From Deltaproteobacteria bacterium (GTDB lineage Bacteria > UBA10199 > DSSB01 > JACPFA01): a DNA stretch of 64,000 nucleotides. The notes under the pieces are model-generated. The model saw only the letters and a program-made list of their open reading frames with translations. It was not told the DNA's origin and searched no databases. The DNA is taken from assembly GCA_016183235.1 (NCBI GenBank), contig JACPFA010000024.1, forward strand, positions 1-64,000. Reading direction: 5' to 3'. The first letter of the stretch is position 1, and each line of letters starts with the position of its first letter. Shown in pieces: positions 34,247-42,881 of this stretch. The position numbers were made by a program, and so were the translations under genes.

Positions 34247-34849
34247 ATGAAACTCAACTATCGAAAACTAACGGGCTTGGCCATGGGCTTAGCTTTTATA
34301 GTTTCAACCTACCAACCGCTGTGGGCCGAGCCCCCAACCCCTGAATCAACCGAAAGCGCCCCTGAAAGTCTTCCGAGTTTTCCCGTCATCCCACGCATCC
34401 CTAAACTTAACATGTACCCTTGCACCGACTGTCATATGGGAGACAAAGATTACAACAATCAAGAAAGAGAATTAAAAGAAGAACACATTGAAATGGCCGC
34501 CCATTTCAAAAATGGCGATAAAGACCAACGTTGGTGTCACACCTGTCATCACGAAAAAGACTATCTTCATTTAACCGCACAAAACGGCCAGATCGTAACT
34601 TTTAACGAAGCTTATGTGGTTTGTGGCCAATGCCATGGCACAATTTTACGCGACTGGAAAAAGAACATCCATGGAAGAAGGGTTGGTAAATGGGTTAGCC
34701 CGGCCGAGGCCCAGGCCACTAGCTGTACCGAATGCCACAATTCTCACGGGCCCAAATTTAAAGCCTTAAAACCTATGCCACCCCCTGTACTGCCGAGAGG
34801 GAAAAAGGCCCCGAAGGAACATAAGGTAGAACATCAAGCAGGGCATTAG
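34247..34849 (+). CDS. tetrahaem cytochrome c
   Basis: A 200-residue exported protein: signal peptide to about residue 27 (PLWAEPP), a Pro/Glu-rich spacer, then four CxxCH motifs (CTDCH, CHTCH, CGQCH, CTECH). Extra histidines nearby (CHHEKD, HNSHG) could be the distal ligands. The tail is Pro/Lys-rich. It resembles the small cytochromes paired with NrfD/ferredoxin modules in Cbc-type menaquinol oxidoreductases. It is 8 bases before the ferredoxin gene, so the two are one unit. Confidence 0.85.
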   Translation: MKLNYRKLTGLAMGLAFIVSTYQPLWAEPPTPESTESAPESLPSFPVIPRIPKLNMYPCTDCHMGDKDYNNQERELKEEHIEMAAHFKNGDKDQRWCHTCHHEKDYLHLTAQNGQIVTFNEAYVVCGQCHGTILRDWKKNIHGRRVGKWVSPAEAQATSCTECHNSHGPKFKALKPMPPPVLPRGKKAPKEHKVEHQAGH

Positions 34850-34857
34850 GAGCTTTT

Positions 34858-35799
34858 ATGATGGATGAAAAAAAAGAAAATAGAAGTTCAGAGCTTTTAG
34901 CAAGGGCCCTAAATCAAGAAGTGCCAAGACGTTCTTTTCTTAAAGGTCTTGCCGTAGGAACGGCCCTGGCAACGGTTGCCCCCAGCAAAACAGCAGAGGC
35001 CTTTTCGCTAAGTGATTTTTTCAAAAAACATTATAAAGAATTATCGCCCCAAGAAAAAACCGCCATGCTGGCTCGCATCGAGGCCGAAACCAAAAAACGT
35101 TACGGCGTGGATGTAAAAGTTGAAGACCCTCCACCGATGAATGGCGTTGAGTTTGTTTATTGCCTCAATCTTTCTAAATGTATCGGTTGCCGAAAATGTG
35201 TGTATGCCTGCGTTAAAGAAAACAACCAATCCCGGGATCCGCAAATTCAATATATTAAGGTGCTGGAAATGCCCAAGGGCTCACTCGATGTGCATGAAGG
35301 CAACATGTATTACGATCATGCAGAAGTCCCGCAAAAAGACAAATTTTATATGCCTGTGCAGTGCCACCAATGTAAGCATCCGCCCTGCGTCAAGGTGTGC
35401 CCGGTAGAAGCCACCTGGAAAGAACCCGACGGCATTGTGGTGATCGACTACGATTGGTGCATTGGTTGCCGTTATTGTGAGGCCGCTTGCCCCTACGAGG
35501 CTCGCCGGTTCAATTTTACGGATCCCAAAATTCCACCCGAAGAAATCAACCCCAATCAAGGTTATCTATCAAACCGTATTAGGCCACGCGGTGTCATGGA
35601 AAAATGCACCTTCTGCCTACACCGCACCCGCAAAGGCTTATACCCAGCTTGTTTGGAGGTATGCCCCACCGGTTCTCGAAAATTTGGAAATATCTTAGAC
35701 CCCAACAGCGAAGTGCGAGCGGTGATTCAACACAAAAGAATTTTTGTTTTAAAAGAAGAATTAAACACCATGCCACGATTCTTATACTTCTTTGATTAA
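34858..35799 (+). CDS. Tat-exported 4x[4Fe-4S] ferredoxin (HybA/NrfC/PsrB type)
   Basis: A 313-residue periplasmic electron-transfer protein. The Tat signal is RRSFLKGLAVG (about 26-36). Four cysteine groups follow: CIGCRKCVYAC, CHQCKHPPCVKVCP, CIGCRYCEAACP and CTFCLHRTRKGLYPACLEVC, shortened in the last case. This is the classical 16-cysteine arrangement. It would link the NrfD subunits to cytochromes. It lies between the two NrfD copies; the second is separated by a palindromic repeat at 35804. Confidence 0.9.
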   Translation: MMDEKKENRSSELLARALNQEVPRRSFLKGLAVGTALATVAPSKTAEAFSLSDFFKKHYKELSPQEKTAMLARIEAETKKRYGVDVKVEDPPPMNGVEFVYCLNLSKCIGCRKCVYACVKENNQSRDPQIQYIKVLEMPKGSLDVHEGNMYYDHAEVPQKDKFYMPVQCHQCKHPPCVKVCPVEATWKEPDGIVVIDYDWCIGCRYCEAACPYEARRFNFTDPKIPPEEINPNQGYLSNRIRPRGVMEKCTFCLHRTRKGLYPACLEVCPTGSRKFGNILDPNSEVRAVIQHKRIFVLKEELNTMPRFLYFFD

Positions 35800-35803
35800 T
35801 GAA

Positions 35804-35881
35804 TGGATGCCGGGTCCCCGGATCAAAGTCCAGGGCAGGCTTGCCCGGCATGACGTCATCCCGGGCCTGACCCGGGATCCA
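35804..35881. repeat. intergenic palindromic repeat (78 bases)
   Basis: Two hairpins in tandem: GATGCCGGG/CCCGGCATGAC and GTCATCCCGGG/CCCGGGATCCA. The ends are inverted copies with one mismatch (TGGATGCCGGG, CCCGGGATCCA). It resembles GC-rich intergenic REP-like repeats. Located between the ferredoxin and second NrfD genes. Confidence 0.75.
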
Positions 35882-35900
35882 TATATGACTAGGAAATCTT

Positions 35901-37118
35901 ATGCGTACCTATCTTATTTTTTGGAAAGCCATGCTTCGCCAGTCTGTCGTGGGTTCTAGGGGTTATTATATTTGGCTGCTGATTTTGCTCTTTTTTATTG
36001 CCCTGGGTGTTGTTGGCTATATCCAACAATTGCGGCATGGTCTTATTGTCACAAATTTAAGTGATCAGGTCTCATGGGGCGCCTATATCTCTAACTTTGC
36101 TTTTGTGGTTGGCATAGCCGCCGCTGCGGTCATGTTGGTCATTCCGGCTTATGTTTACAAATTAAAATCGGTTAAAAAAATTGTGTTGGTGGGTGAGCTC
36201 TTGGCGGTGGCAGCTATTATTGTGGCCCTCTTATTTGTCGTTGTTGATATGGGCCGCCCCGATCGCCTCTGGCACCTCCTCCCCATTTGGGGTCGGGTGA
36301 ACTGGCCACAATCGATGTTGGGCTGGGATGTCATCGTGCTCAACGGCTATTTACTTTTAAATTTTCACATCCCCGCCTACGAACTTTACAAAAAATATAC
36401 AGGCCATCCCCCTTCCGATCTTTATTACAAACCGTTTATTGTCATTTCCATTTTCTGGGCGGTGTTTTTACTTTTGGTCGAGGCCTTTTTGTACGTAGGT
36501 TTGGGAGGAAGGCCTCACTGGAACGCAGCGATCCTCGCACCCCGATTTTTTACGGCGGCTTTTTCAGTAGGGCCTGCCTTTATTATTTTAACTTTGCAGC
36601 TGCTTGATAAATACACCCATTTAGATGTGGAACAAGAAGTTTATCTTGTGCTTAAAAGAATCGTCGCCGTGGCCCTACTTTTCCACCTCATTTTGCTCGT
36701 AGCAGAAGTTTTCAAAGAATTTTATACCGATTCAACCCACGGCGAATCAGCTCGTTATCTTTATTTTGGTTTACATGGCTACCATGGGCTTGTTCCCTTC
36801 ATCTGGACTGCCATTGCTTTAAATGTTTTTGCCACCTTAAGTTTTGCCATCCCCAAATTCAGTCGCAACATGGTACTTATTAACATCGCTGCGGTAGCGG
36901 CCTTCATTGGTATTTGGATTGAAAAAGGCATGGGGCTTATTGTGCCTGGTTTTATTCCCACTCCCTTAGGCGACATTGTTGAATACTTCCCTTCATGGAT
37001 TGAACTACAAATTTGTGTTGGCATTTGGGCCACGGGGCTATTACTCTTCACCCTCTTCCTCAAAGCTGCCATCCCCATTGAAACAGGGGCATTGCGATTG
37101 AAAAACTTAAAAAGCTAA
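35901..37118 (+). CDS. nrfD: NrfD-like quinone-interacting membrane subunit (second copy)
   Basis: A 405-residue polytopic NrfD/PsrC family protein, clearly paralogous to the first copy. It has the same order of GYIQQLRHGLIVTN, DQVSWGAYISNF, VVVDMGRPDRLWHLLP and FIPTPLGDIVEYFP. Differences cluster in the loops and in the helix around residue 190, where it has FLLLVEAFL. With one ferredoxin gene between the two copies, the pair may form a heterodimeric membrane part, as ActC/ActF do in alternative complex III, or two alternative modules. It follows the repeat element by 19 bases. Confidence 0.87.
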   Translation: MRTYLIFWKAMLRQSVVGSRGYYIWLLILLFFIALGVVGYIQQLRHGLIVTNLSDQVSWGAYISNFAFVVGIAAAAVMLVIPAYVYKLKSVKKIVLVGELLAVAAIIVALLFVVVDMGRPDRLWHLLPIWGRVNWPQSMLGWDVIVLNGYLLLNFHIPAYELYKKYTGHPPSDLYYKPFIVISIFWAVFLLLVEAFLYVGLGGRPHWNAAILAPRFFTAAFSVGPAFIILTLQLLDKYTHLDVEQEVYLVLKRIVAVALLFHLILLVAEVFKEFYTDSTHGESARYLYFGLHGYHGLVPFIWTAIALNVFATLSFAIPKFSRNMVLINIAAVAAFIGIWIEKGMGLIVPGFIPTPLGDIVEYFPSWIELQICVGIWATGLLLFTLFLKAAIPIETGALRLKNLKS

Positions 37119-37123
37119 ACACC

Positions 37124-37135
37124 TGATGAAGATCA
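37124..37135. promoter_or_regulatory. FNR/CRP-like dyad, site 4
   Basis: TGATGAAGATCA lies in the 115-base gap before the porin gene. A -10-like GAGAAT at 37162-37167 places the start point about 43 bases from its centre, close to class II activator spacing. Confidence 0.58.
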
Positions 37136-37233
37136 TGAGTTTTTATTGTTTAAATCATTTAGAGAATTTTTAGTTGTGTGGTATTGAATAAGTGTAGTTA
37201 CTCAAGTCAATCCCAAAATGCAAAGAAAGAAGC

Positions 37234-38589
37234 ATGCGTTTGTTGATAAAGCTTAAAAACTTTCTCTCTCGTAGCCTTGCCCTTCTCCTCTTGATAAGCG
37301 TGGTCAGTTTGGCTAAGGCCGAAGAAAAAAAGAAACATCTCGTTTCCGGTTCTCTCACCAATAAGTACAAATTTCGAGCCACCAACGGTTTTTCCGATAA
37401 TGACTTAGAATCTATCTTAACTTTAAATGTTGGCAACCCTCGCGCCAATCGCTTCTCTTTCTCCGCCCAAGGTGGTGGTATTTTTGATCTCGATGGTAAA
37501 AAAACCGATTCTTATTTTTCGGATATCTACAATAGCTTTCCCGATGCGGCCGTTGGCCGGCTTTATTACGCCTATCTTAATATCAACAAACTTGGCCCCA
37601 TCGATCATGTGCGGGTTGGCCGCCAGCGTTTGTTTCTGTTAGAATCTCATTATTTCGATGGCCTCTCCATTGAAACGGTTCCCTTGGCGGGTTTTGTACT
37701 CACCGTCTTTGGCGGTACCCCCGTTCACCTCTATGAAAATCAAATCGGCATGGATTGGGGTGATTGGATGGCCGGTGCCTCTTTACAATGGAACCCCATT
37801 AGCAAACTGCGCCTGCGTTTTGATTACACCCATTTAAAAGATCAAACCTCTGGCTTTCGCGTGAGTCAAGGTGATTTAGAAGATGATCTGTTTGGAATCT
37901 CGTTTTGGGCCAACCTTACCAAAAACATCGAACTCTATGGCCGTTTTACCTCTTTCTCTGATGAAGTCCGCGATGCTGAAGCCGCTCTGAACTTTCAATT
38001 CCCCGAGCAAGACTTAACCGTTCGCCTCAATTATTTTAGACTGCTCAAAGGCTACGACATTCGCGTTACCGATTGGGACGCCTTTGGCATTGCCGGTTCC
38101 TATGTCCCCTACAATCAAGCTGGCCTAAGTGTCACCAAGGGCTTGGGGGAAAAGTTTAGCGTCGATGGCGGGTTTGTGCTGCGCAAGCTCGACAACAATC
38201 AAACCGCTTCTGCCTTTAACCACGGCTACCTCAGGGGCTTTGTGTCACTCGGCAGTCAAGACTTTCTTGCCAAAGGTCTTGAAATGAACGCCACCTTTGA
38301 TTATTACCACGGCATCGATAACACCTTGAAAAACGACTACTACGGTGGCTCTTTCGGCATTAGCCAACAACTTTTGAAAAAACGTTTGAAGCTGGGCGCT
38401 GGCACGGCCTTTTATCTCTATCGCTACAATCTCTTGACTGGCAACGAATCTGACAATGTGCAAACCTATTTTGCCAATGTCGAAGCCAAGATCTTGAAAA
38501 ATCTCAAGGCCAAGGCCGCTTACGAATTTGAAGACAATGACTTTGATAACTTTCACGAAATGAAGTTGAGTTTAACATGGGATTTCTAA
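37234..38589 (+). CDS. outer-membrane beta-barrel porin of a porin-cytochrome conduit
   Basis: A 451-residue protein with a signal peptide (LLISVVSLAKAEE). The body is strand-rich with alternating aromatic residues, for example RLRFDYTHLKD, LYGRFTSF and VRLNYFRLLKGYD, and it ends with the C-terminal aromatic pattern SLTWDF of outer-membrane proteins. It overlaps the 9-haem cytochrome gene by 13 bases. The porin plus periplasmic cytochrome plus outer-membrane cytochrome order matches porin-cytochrome conduits (MtrCAB, Geobacter Omb/Oma/Omc) for electron export. No sequence identity to those was tested. Confidence 0.8.
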   Translation: MRLLIKLKNFLSRSLALLLLISVVSLAKAEEKKKHLVSGSLTNKYKFRATNGFSDNDLESILTLNVGNPRANRFSFSAQGGGIFDLDGKKTDSYFSDIYNSFPDAAVGRLYYAYLNINKLGPIDHVRVGRQRLFLLESHYFDGLSIETVPLAGFVLTVFGGTPVHLYENQIGMDWGDWMAGASLQWNPISKLRLRFDYTHLKDQTSGFRVSQGDLEDDLFGISFWANLTKNIELYGRFTSFSDEVRDAEAALNFQFPEQDLTVRLNYFRLLKGYDIRVTDWDAFGIAGSYVPYNQAGLSVTKGLGEKFSVDGGFVLRKLDNNQTASAFNHGYLRGFVSLGSQDFLAKGLEMNATFDYYHGIDNTLKNDYYGGSFGISQQLLKKRLKLGAGTAFYLYRYNLLTGNESDNVQTYFANVEAKILKNLKAKAAYEFEDNDFDNFHEMKLSLTWDF

Positions 38590-39293
38590 AACTTAGAGTC
38601 ATCTTACTACTTTTAATCTCGGTCACTTTTTTGATGGCCAATAAGAATTGTAAGCGTTCTATCACCTGGGGTGACACCAATAAAAATTTCGTTTCTAAAT
38701 GGGAAGACGAACATAAAGACGTTAATTCCAACACCTATTGCGGTGAATGCCACGATGATGCTCGTTCTTGGAAAAAATCCCCTAATGTGCATGACAGCCA
38801 CGGCATTGCTTGGGAGCGCGAACACGGTAAATTCTCGCAGGCCAAATATGGCTTTCAACAACAAAATGTCTGTTCGCTCTGCCATACCGATTCTTCTTGC
38901 ACCTCCTGTCATATGCAAGAACCACCGCAAAACCACACCATGTTCTGGAAACAACGCGGCCATGGCTTGGCAGTCGGCCTCGATCGCAACAAATGCGCCA
39001 CCTGCCACTACAGTGCCGATTTTTGTGAACGTTGCCACTCAGAAACCGAACCCAGGGATCACAATGCCCTTTGGGGTTCTAGGCAAAACAATCACTGCTT
39101 GAGCTGCCATGTGCCCGTGTCTTCTTCTGGCGCTCAAAAATGTGCCGTCTGTCATCAAAGCACGCCCTCGCATAGCTCGGCGCCAGCTCAACCTAACAAT
39201 GCTATTCATGTGTCTGGGGTTAATTGCCGCACGTGTCATAACCCAGCACCTCACGCTGATAATGGAGACTCTTGTGAAACCTGTCATCAATAA
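38577..39293 (+). CDS. 9-haem periplasmic cytochrome c
   Basis: A 238-residue protein with a signal peptide to about residue 21 (ISVTFLMANKN). Nine CxxCH motifs are visible: CGECH, CSLCH, CTSCH, CATCH, CERCH, CLSCH, CAVCH, CRTCH, CETCH. That is one haem per about 24 residues, a density suited to a wire-like protein. Start overlaps the porin stop by 13 bases, so the two are co-translated. Its expected place is plugged into the barrel from the periplasmic side. Confidence 0.88.
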   Translation: MGFLKLRVILLLLISVTFLMANKNCKRSITWGDTNKNFVSKWEDEHKDVNSNTYCGECHDDARSWKKSPNVHDSHGIAWEREHGKFSQAKYGFQQQNVCSLCHTDSSCTSCHMQEPPQNHTMFWKQRGHGLAVGLDRNKCATCHYSADFCERCHSETEPRDHNALWGSRQNNHCLSCHVPVSSSGAQKCAVCHQSTPSHSSAPAQPNNAIHVSGVNCRTCHNPAPHADNGDSCETCHQ

Positions 39294-39309
39294 CTTAAAG
39301 GGGAAAACC

Positions 39310-41334
39310 ATGAACGGTGGAACCTTCAATCTAAAAAGAATATCCGGCCTATTTATAACTTATGTATTTGTGGTGTTTCTAGCGGGTTGCGGCACAACCG
39401 CCACCACCCCACAAACCACCGGCATCTTGGGTACCGCAGAAAATACCGTGGGTGATCCAGTTGTGGGCGCTCTGGTTTGTTTGATCCCAGCGAGCGCAAT
39501 CAGCGAAATTGGCCTCGACATCGACGAATTTTCTCCAACGGCCACGGATGACGAACCCTTAGAAGACTTATCAAGCAATTGCACCACAGGCACCTATCAA
39601 ACCGCTACCACCGATTCGAACGGTGATTACAGCTTTGCTACGATCACAGAGGGAACTTATTTTATTTATTTAAAGCCCGCTGATACTGATACTGGGCATC
39701 TCCCAGGCGGTAGCCTCTGCCGAACCTCACGCTATTTAAGCAATACCGCGCTTGATCTTGATATTGAAGTATCCACCGTGCCTTCTTCTTCCGCAACTTA
39801 CGTTGGTTCTACCACCTGTCTTTCCTGCCACACCAACAAAGAAACCGTTAAACACACGGGGCATCAATTGGGCCTACGCAATCCCGGAGAAGATGGCGGA
39901 AACCAAGATAAAAGCACCTTTGAAACCGCTACGGGTATTACTAATTTCGATGCAGCTTTAGATAGATTTGAAGACGACACCATAGTCTATTTTTATGATT
40001 ACGATAGCACGCGTGGCTTTGACAAATTTAAAACCTCAGAGACCGATCCGGGCACCACTTGTACCTTGGGTGACTCCTCCGATACCACGGGTGTTTTCTT
40101 TACGGTCCGACTTTTTAAAGACGGCTCCACGTACAAGATGACCTTAACGAATGTGTGTAATCCTTCTGACACCAATTCTCCTGCCACTTATGATGTCGAT
40201 TTCAGCTATGGTGGGGGTGTTTATAAACAACGTTATTTTACCTTACTCACGGTGGGTGATAGCAATAATATTAGTGGTAGTAGTGGTTACCACGTCCTTC
40301 CCCTCCAATACCATCAAGAAGGCAGTGATTCTTATGGGCCACGCACTCGCAAGATTTGGCGTGATTACAATGCCTATTCCGGCTGGTATACTTTTAGCAC
40401 TCAACTTTTGAGAACCCCTGCCAATTCTAAATCCTTTGACAACAACTGTGCGGGTTGTCATTTCACCGGTTATACTTTGACCGGCAATAGCACGGATGGC
40501 TACATGGCAACGGCTGTCGCTGACACCAACGGTCATATGTGGTACGGCACTAAACAAGAAATCAACACCGGTTGCGAGGTTTGCCATGGCCCGGGTTCTG
40601 AACATGTGGCTGCAGGTGGTTCGATTGTCTCCCCAGGCTTTCTTACCCCCGAACGTGAAGTCATGATTTGTAATCGTTGTCATACCCGGCCCAAGGGCGT
40701 TGCGGGTACCGATGTGCCTGATGATGCAAGTGGTGGGCTTATGCTTCCCGGTCACACGCGGAGCGAATTTTTTTCGACCTACACCAACGGTCAATATGAT
40801 ACAAACTTAGGGAGTGATTTGTTGACCGATCGTGATCAACACTCCAACTCACATCATCAGCAAGGCACTGACTTTGTACGATCAACCCATTATAAGAATC
40901 GAACTCAATTACTTACCTGTTCGAGCTGTCATGATATGCATGGCACCGATTATGCCCGTGGCTTAATTGCTTCCCAAGATGACAATTCCATCTGCGCAAG
41001 TTGCCACAGCGATAAAACTTCTGACCTCACCGGCCACACCGGTGACGTGCTAGGGGTTTCAACCGATATGGGTGCCAGGTGTATCGATTGCCACATGAAT
41101 AAATACGCCAAGTCAGGGTCGGGTCGCCCGGGTAATGGCAATACCACCGGGCTCAGCGCTGGGTATTGGGAAAATGATATTACTTCCCACTTGTTTAAGG
41201 TGCCGTTAAAAAGTGTATCGAAGTCAGATGGAACTTTTCTCTTGCTCGGGGTAGCCCCCCTTAATGCGCCTCTGCCCATTCCCTTTACCGATAGTTGCGG
41301 CAGCTGCCACGACAGCGACCTTTCTGATAATTAA
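39310..41334 (+). CDS. 8-haem outer-membrane cytochrome c lipoprotein
   Basis: A 674-residue protein from the ATG at 39310, which has an AAAGGGG RBS and is followed by a lipoprotein signal (FVVFLAGCGTTATT). An in-frame opening from 39109 lies within the previous gene and is not used. Residues about 30-130 look like a carboxypeptidase-regulatory-like beta domain (TTDSNGDYSFATITEGTYFI). Eight CxxCH motifs follow: CLSCH, CAGCH, CEVCH, CNRCH, CSSCH, CASCH, CIDCH, CGSCH. GCEVCHGPGSEHV is typical of the cytochrome c554/OmcB-like group. Probable terminal surface cytochrome of the conduit. Confidence 0.87.
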   Translation: MNGGTFNLKRISGLFITYVFVVFLAGCGTTATTPQTTGILGTAENTVGDPVVGALVCLIPASAISEIGLDIDEFSPTATDDEPLEDLSSNCTTGTYQTATTDSNGDYSFATITEGTYFIYLKPADTDTGHLPGGSLCRTSRYLSNTALDLDIEVSTVPSSSATYVGSTTCLSCHTNKETVKHTGHQLGLRNPGEDGGNQDKSTFETATGITNFDAALDRFEDDTIVYFYDYDSTRGFDKFKTSETDPGTTCTLGDSSDTTGVFFTVRLFKDGSTYKMTLTNVCNPSDTNSPATYDVDFSYGGGVYKQRYFTLLTVGDSNNISGSSGYHVLPLQYHQEGSDSYGPRTRKIWRDYNAYSGWYTFSTQLLRTPANSKSFDNNCAGCHFTGYTLTGNSTDGYMATAVADTNGHMWYGTKQEINTGCEVCHGPGSEHVAAGGSIVSPGFLTPEREVMICNRCHTRPKGVAGTDVPDDASGGLMLPGHTRSEFFSTYTNGQYDTNLGSDLLTDRDQHSNSHHQQGTDFVRSTHYKNRTQLLTCSSCHDMHGTDYARGLIASQDDNSICASCHSDKTSDLTGHTGDVLGVSTDMGARCIDCHMNKYAKSGSGRPGNGNTTGLSAGYWENDITSHLFKVPLKSVSKSDGTFLLLGVAPLNAPLPIPFTDSCGSCHDSDLSDN

Positions 41335-41349
41335 TGGTAGCTAAATCGA

Positions 41350-42690
41350 TTAAACAAACTTCTCCCACTGTGCCGTAAGATAGTGCGGCAAATTGAGCAG
41401 ATGGATTGAGCGTGTGGAGGGATCATGCGGTAATTTTGCCACTGCGTTTTTATTCAACGACAGGTGATGTTCACCAATTTTGACGATCCTTTTTGCATCT
41501 GGTTCCATAATCGCAAAGCTATACAATGATTTATTGTCACCGCGGTTGACCTTCACATCAAATCCAACCAAAAAAGGTGCCCTTAATACAAACTCCACCT
41601 CTGCACGGTTTGGCGATTTCCAATAATAAAGATCATCCCGTGTGGTCTGCAAGGCAATCAGTTCATTACCCACAAAGGTTTCATACATAATGGCTAAATA
41701 TTTATCGGGAATCTGCTGCGTTAATAGATGGGAACCGTTGAGCAAGTAATTCACCATACCACAGTCAAACAACAGGTATTTCGACAGGTCTCTACTTTCA
41801 TCATCGTAAAGCCTTATTTTATGCACGACCCTTGCCCCCACGGTCTTATTCACCAACCGCTTGGCTTCGCCACGACTCACGTGTTGCACCTGGAGTTGAC
41901 TATATTTCAAAGTATTCATCGATAACAATGCTAGTTTCCGGAGCACATCTTCATATTCATAAATTTTAGCCTTTTCTCCTAAAATGGTTTTAACATTTTC
42001 TTCGATGGTCAAGGCCAAATCTTTAATGAGCGTTGGGATATCGACTTCTTTATTTTCTAAATAGGTATCGACGATCTTGGGCAAACCGCCTATTTTGACA
42101 TAAATATTAAAATATTTTTTGAGTTCTTGATGAAAATAATCAGATTGACGATCGATGGTGATGTCACGATAATAATCAAAGAAAGTTTTATTAGACAAGT
42201 TTGCTAAAAATTCTCCAAAAGTGATCGGATATAAATCAAAATATTTTTTTCGGCCTGTCGCCGCATTTTTCACCTGAATGTTTTCAAGGTTAGACCCTGT
42301 AAAAACAAATTTAAATTCATCGGTCAGTTCGGCTAAATACTGAACTGCCTCCATGATCGCCGGGTAGTGATCCACCTCGTCGATAAATACATACACAGGT
42401 TGCCCTTGCACCTGTTTGCCACTTAAATAACGCCGTAAATTTTCAACCAATTGCACCCCGGTAGGATCCACAAAATTACGACCTAAATATTCACGGCCCT
42501 CAATGGTTATTTGTTGAGGATAGAGTAAATTGATCAAAACATGAGGCGTCTCTTTCAAACTTTGCAGCACATTAAGCACAAAGGCCGTTTTACCCACCTG
42601 CCTTGCCCCACAAACAATCATAACCTGATGAGATAAATTCAATAAACCATTGATAAATTTAAGTTTTTTATCAAACCGTTCAATCCACAT
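41350..42690 (-). CDS. AAA ATPase with DUF4143-type C-terminus
   Basis: A 446-residue orphan ATPase. Walker A is CGARQVGKTAF (about 27-37), Walker B VYVFIDEVDHYP, and sensor FVFTGSNLE. The C-terminal half (about 210-446) has LLFDCGMVNYLL and YYWKSPNRAEVEFVL, the nuclease-like-fold DUF4143 signature seen in widely transferred ATPases. RBS AGGG precedes the ATG, behind a very AT-rich stretch (42705-42760). Single gene, convergent with the cytochrome locus. It probably arrived by transfer; no partner is present. Function unknown. Confidence 0.85.
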   Translation of the reverse strand: MWIERFDKKLKFINGLLNLSHQVMIVCGARQVGKTAFVLNVLQSLKETPHVLINLLYPQQITIEGREYLGRNFVDPTGVQLVENLRRYLSGKQVQGQPVYVFIDEVDHYPAIMEAVQYLAELTDEFKFVFTGSNLENIQVKNAATGRKKYFDLYPITFGEFLANLSNKTFFDYYRDITIDRQSDYFHQELKKYFNIYVKIGGLPKIVDTYLENKEVDIPTLIKDLALTIEENVKTILGEKAKIYEYEDVLRKLALLSMNTLKYSQLQVQHVSRGEAKRLVNKTVGARVVHKIRLYDDESRDLSKYLLFDCGMVNYLLNGSHLLTQQIPDKYLAIMYETFVGNELIALQTTRDDLYYWKSPNRAEVEFVLRAPFLVGFDVKVNRGDNKSLYSFAIMEPDAKRIVKIGEHHLSLNKNAVAKLPHDPSTRSIHLLNLPHYLTAQWEKFV

Positions 42691-42881
42691 GCCCTAATAA
42701 TTACATTTCTAATATTAAAAATAAACAAATATATTTAAAAAGTAATATTAATTATTATGGCACCATACTCTGACCCAAGGCCAAAAACTCTTTTGTGGCC
42801 TAGTCGCCTTTGTCGCTATCGTGCTATCCTCCTCAAAAACTCTCGTATTCTTAAGCTTTAACCTTCATGAGGTAAATAGCG

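Noticed and set aside
39109-39309. Longer N-terminus for the 8-haem cytochrome
   Set aside because: This stretch lies in another frame of the 9-haem gene. A clear RBS and lipoprotein signal support the start at 39310.
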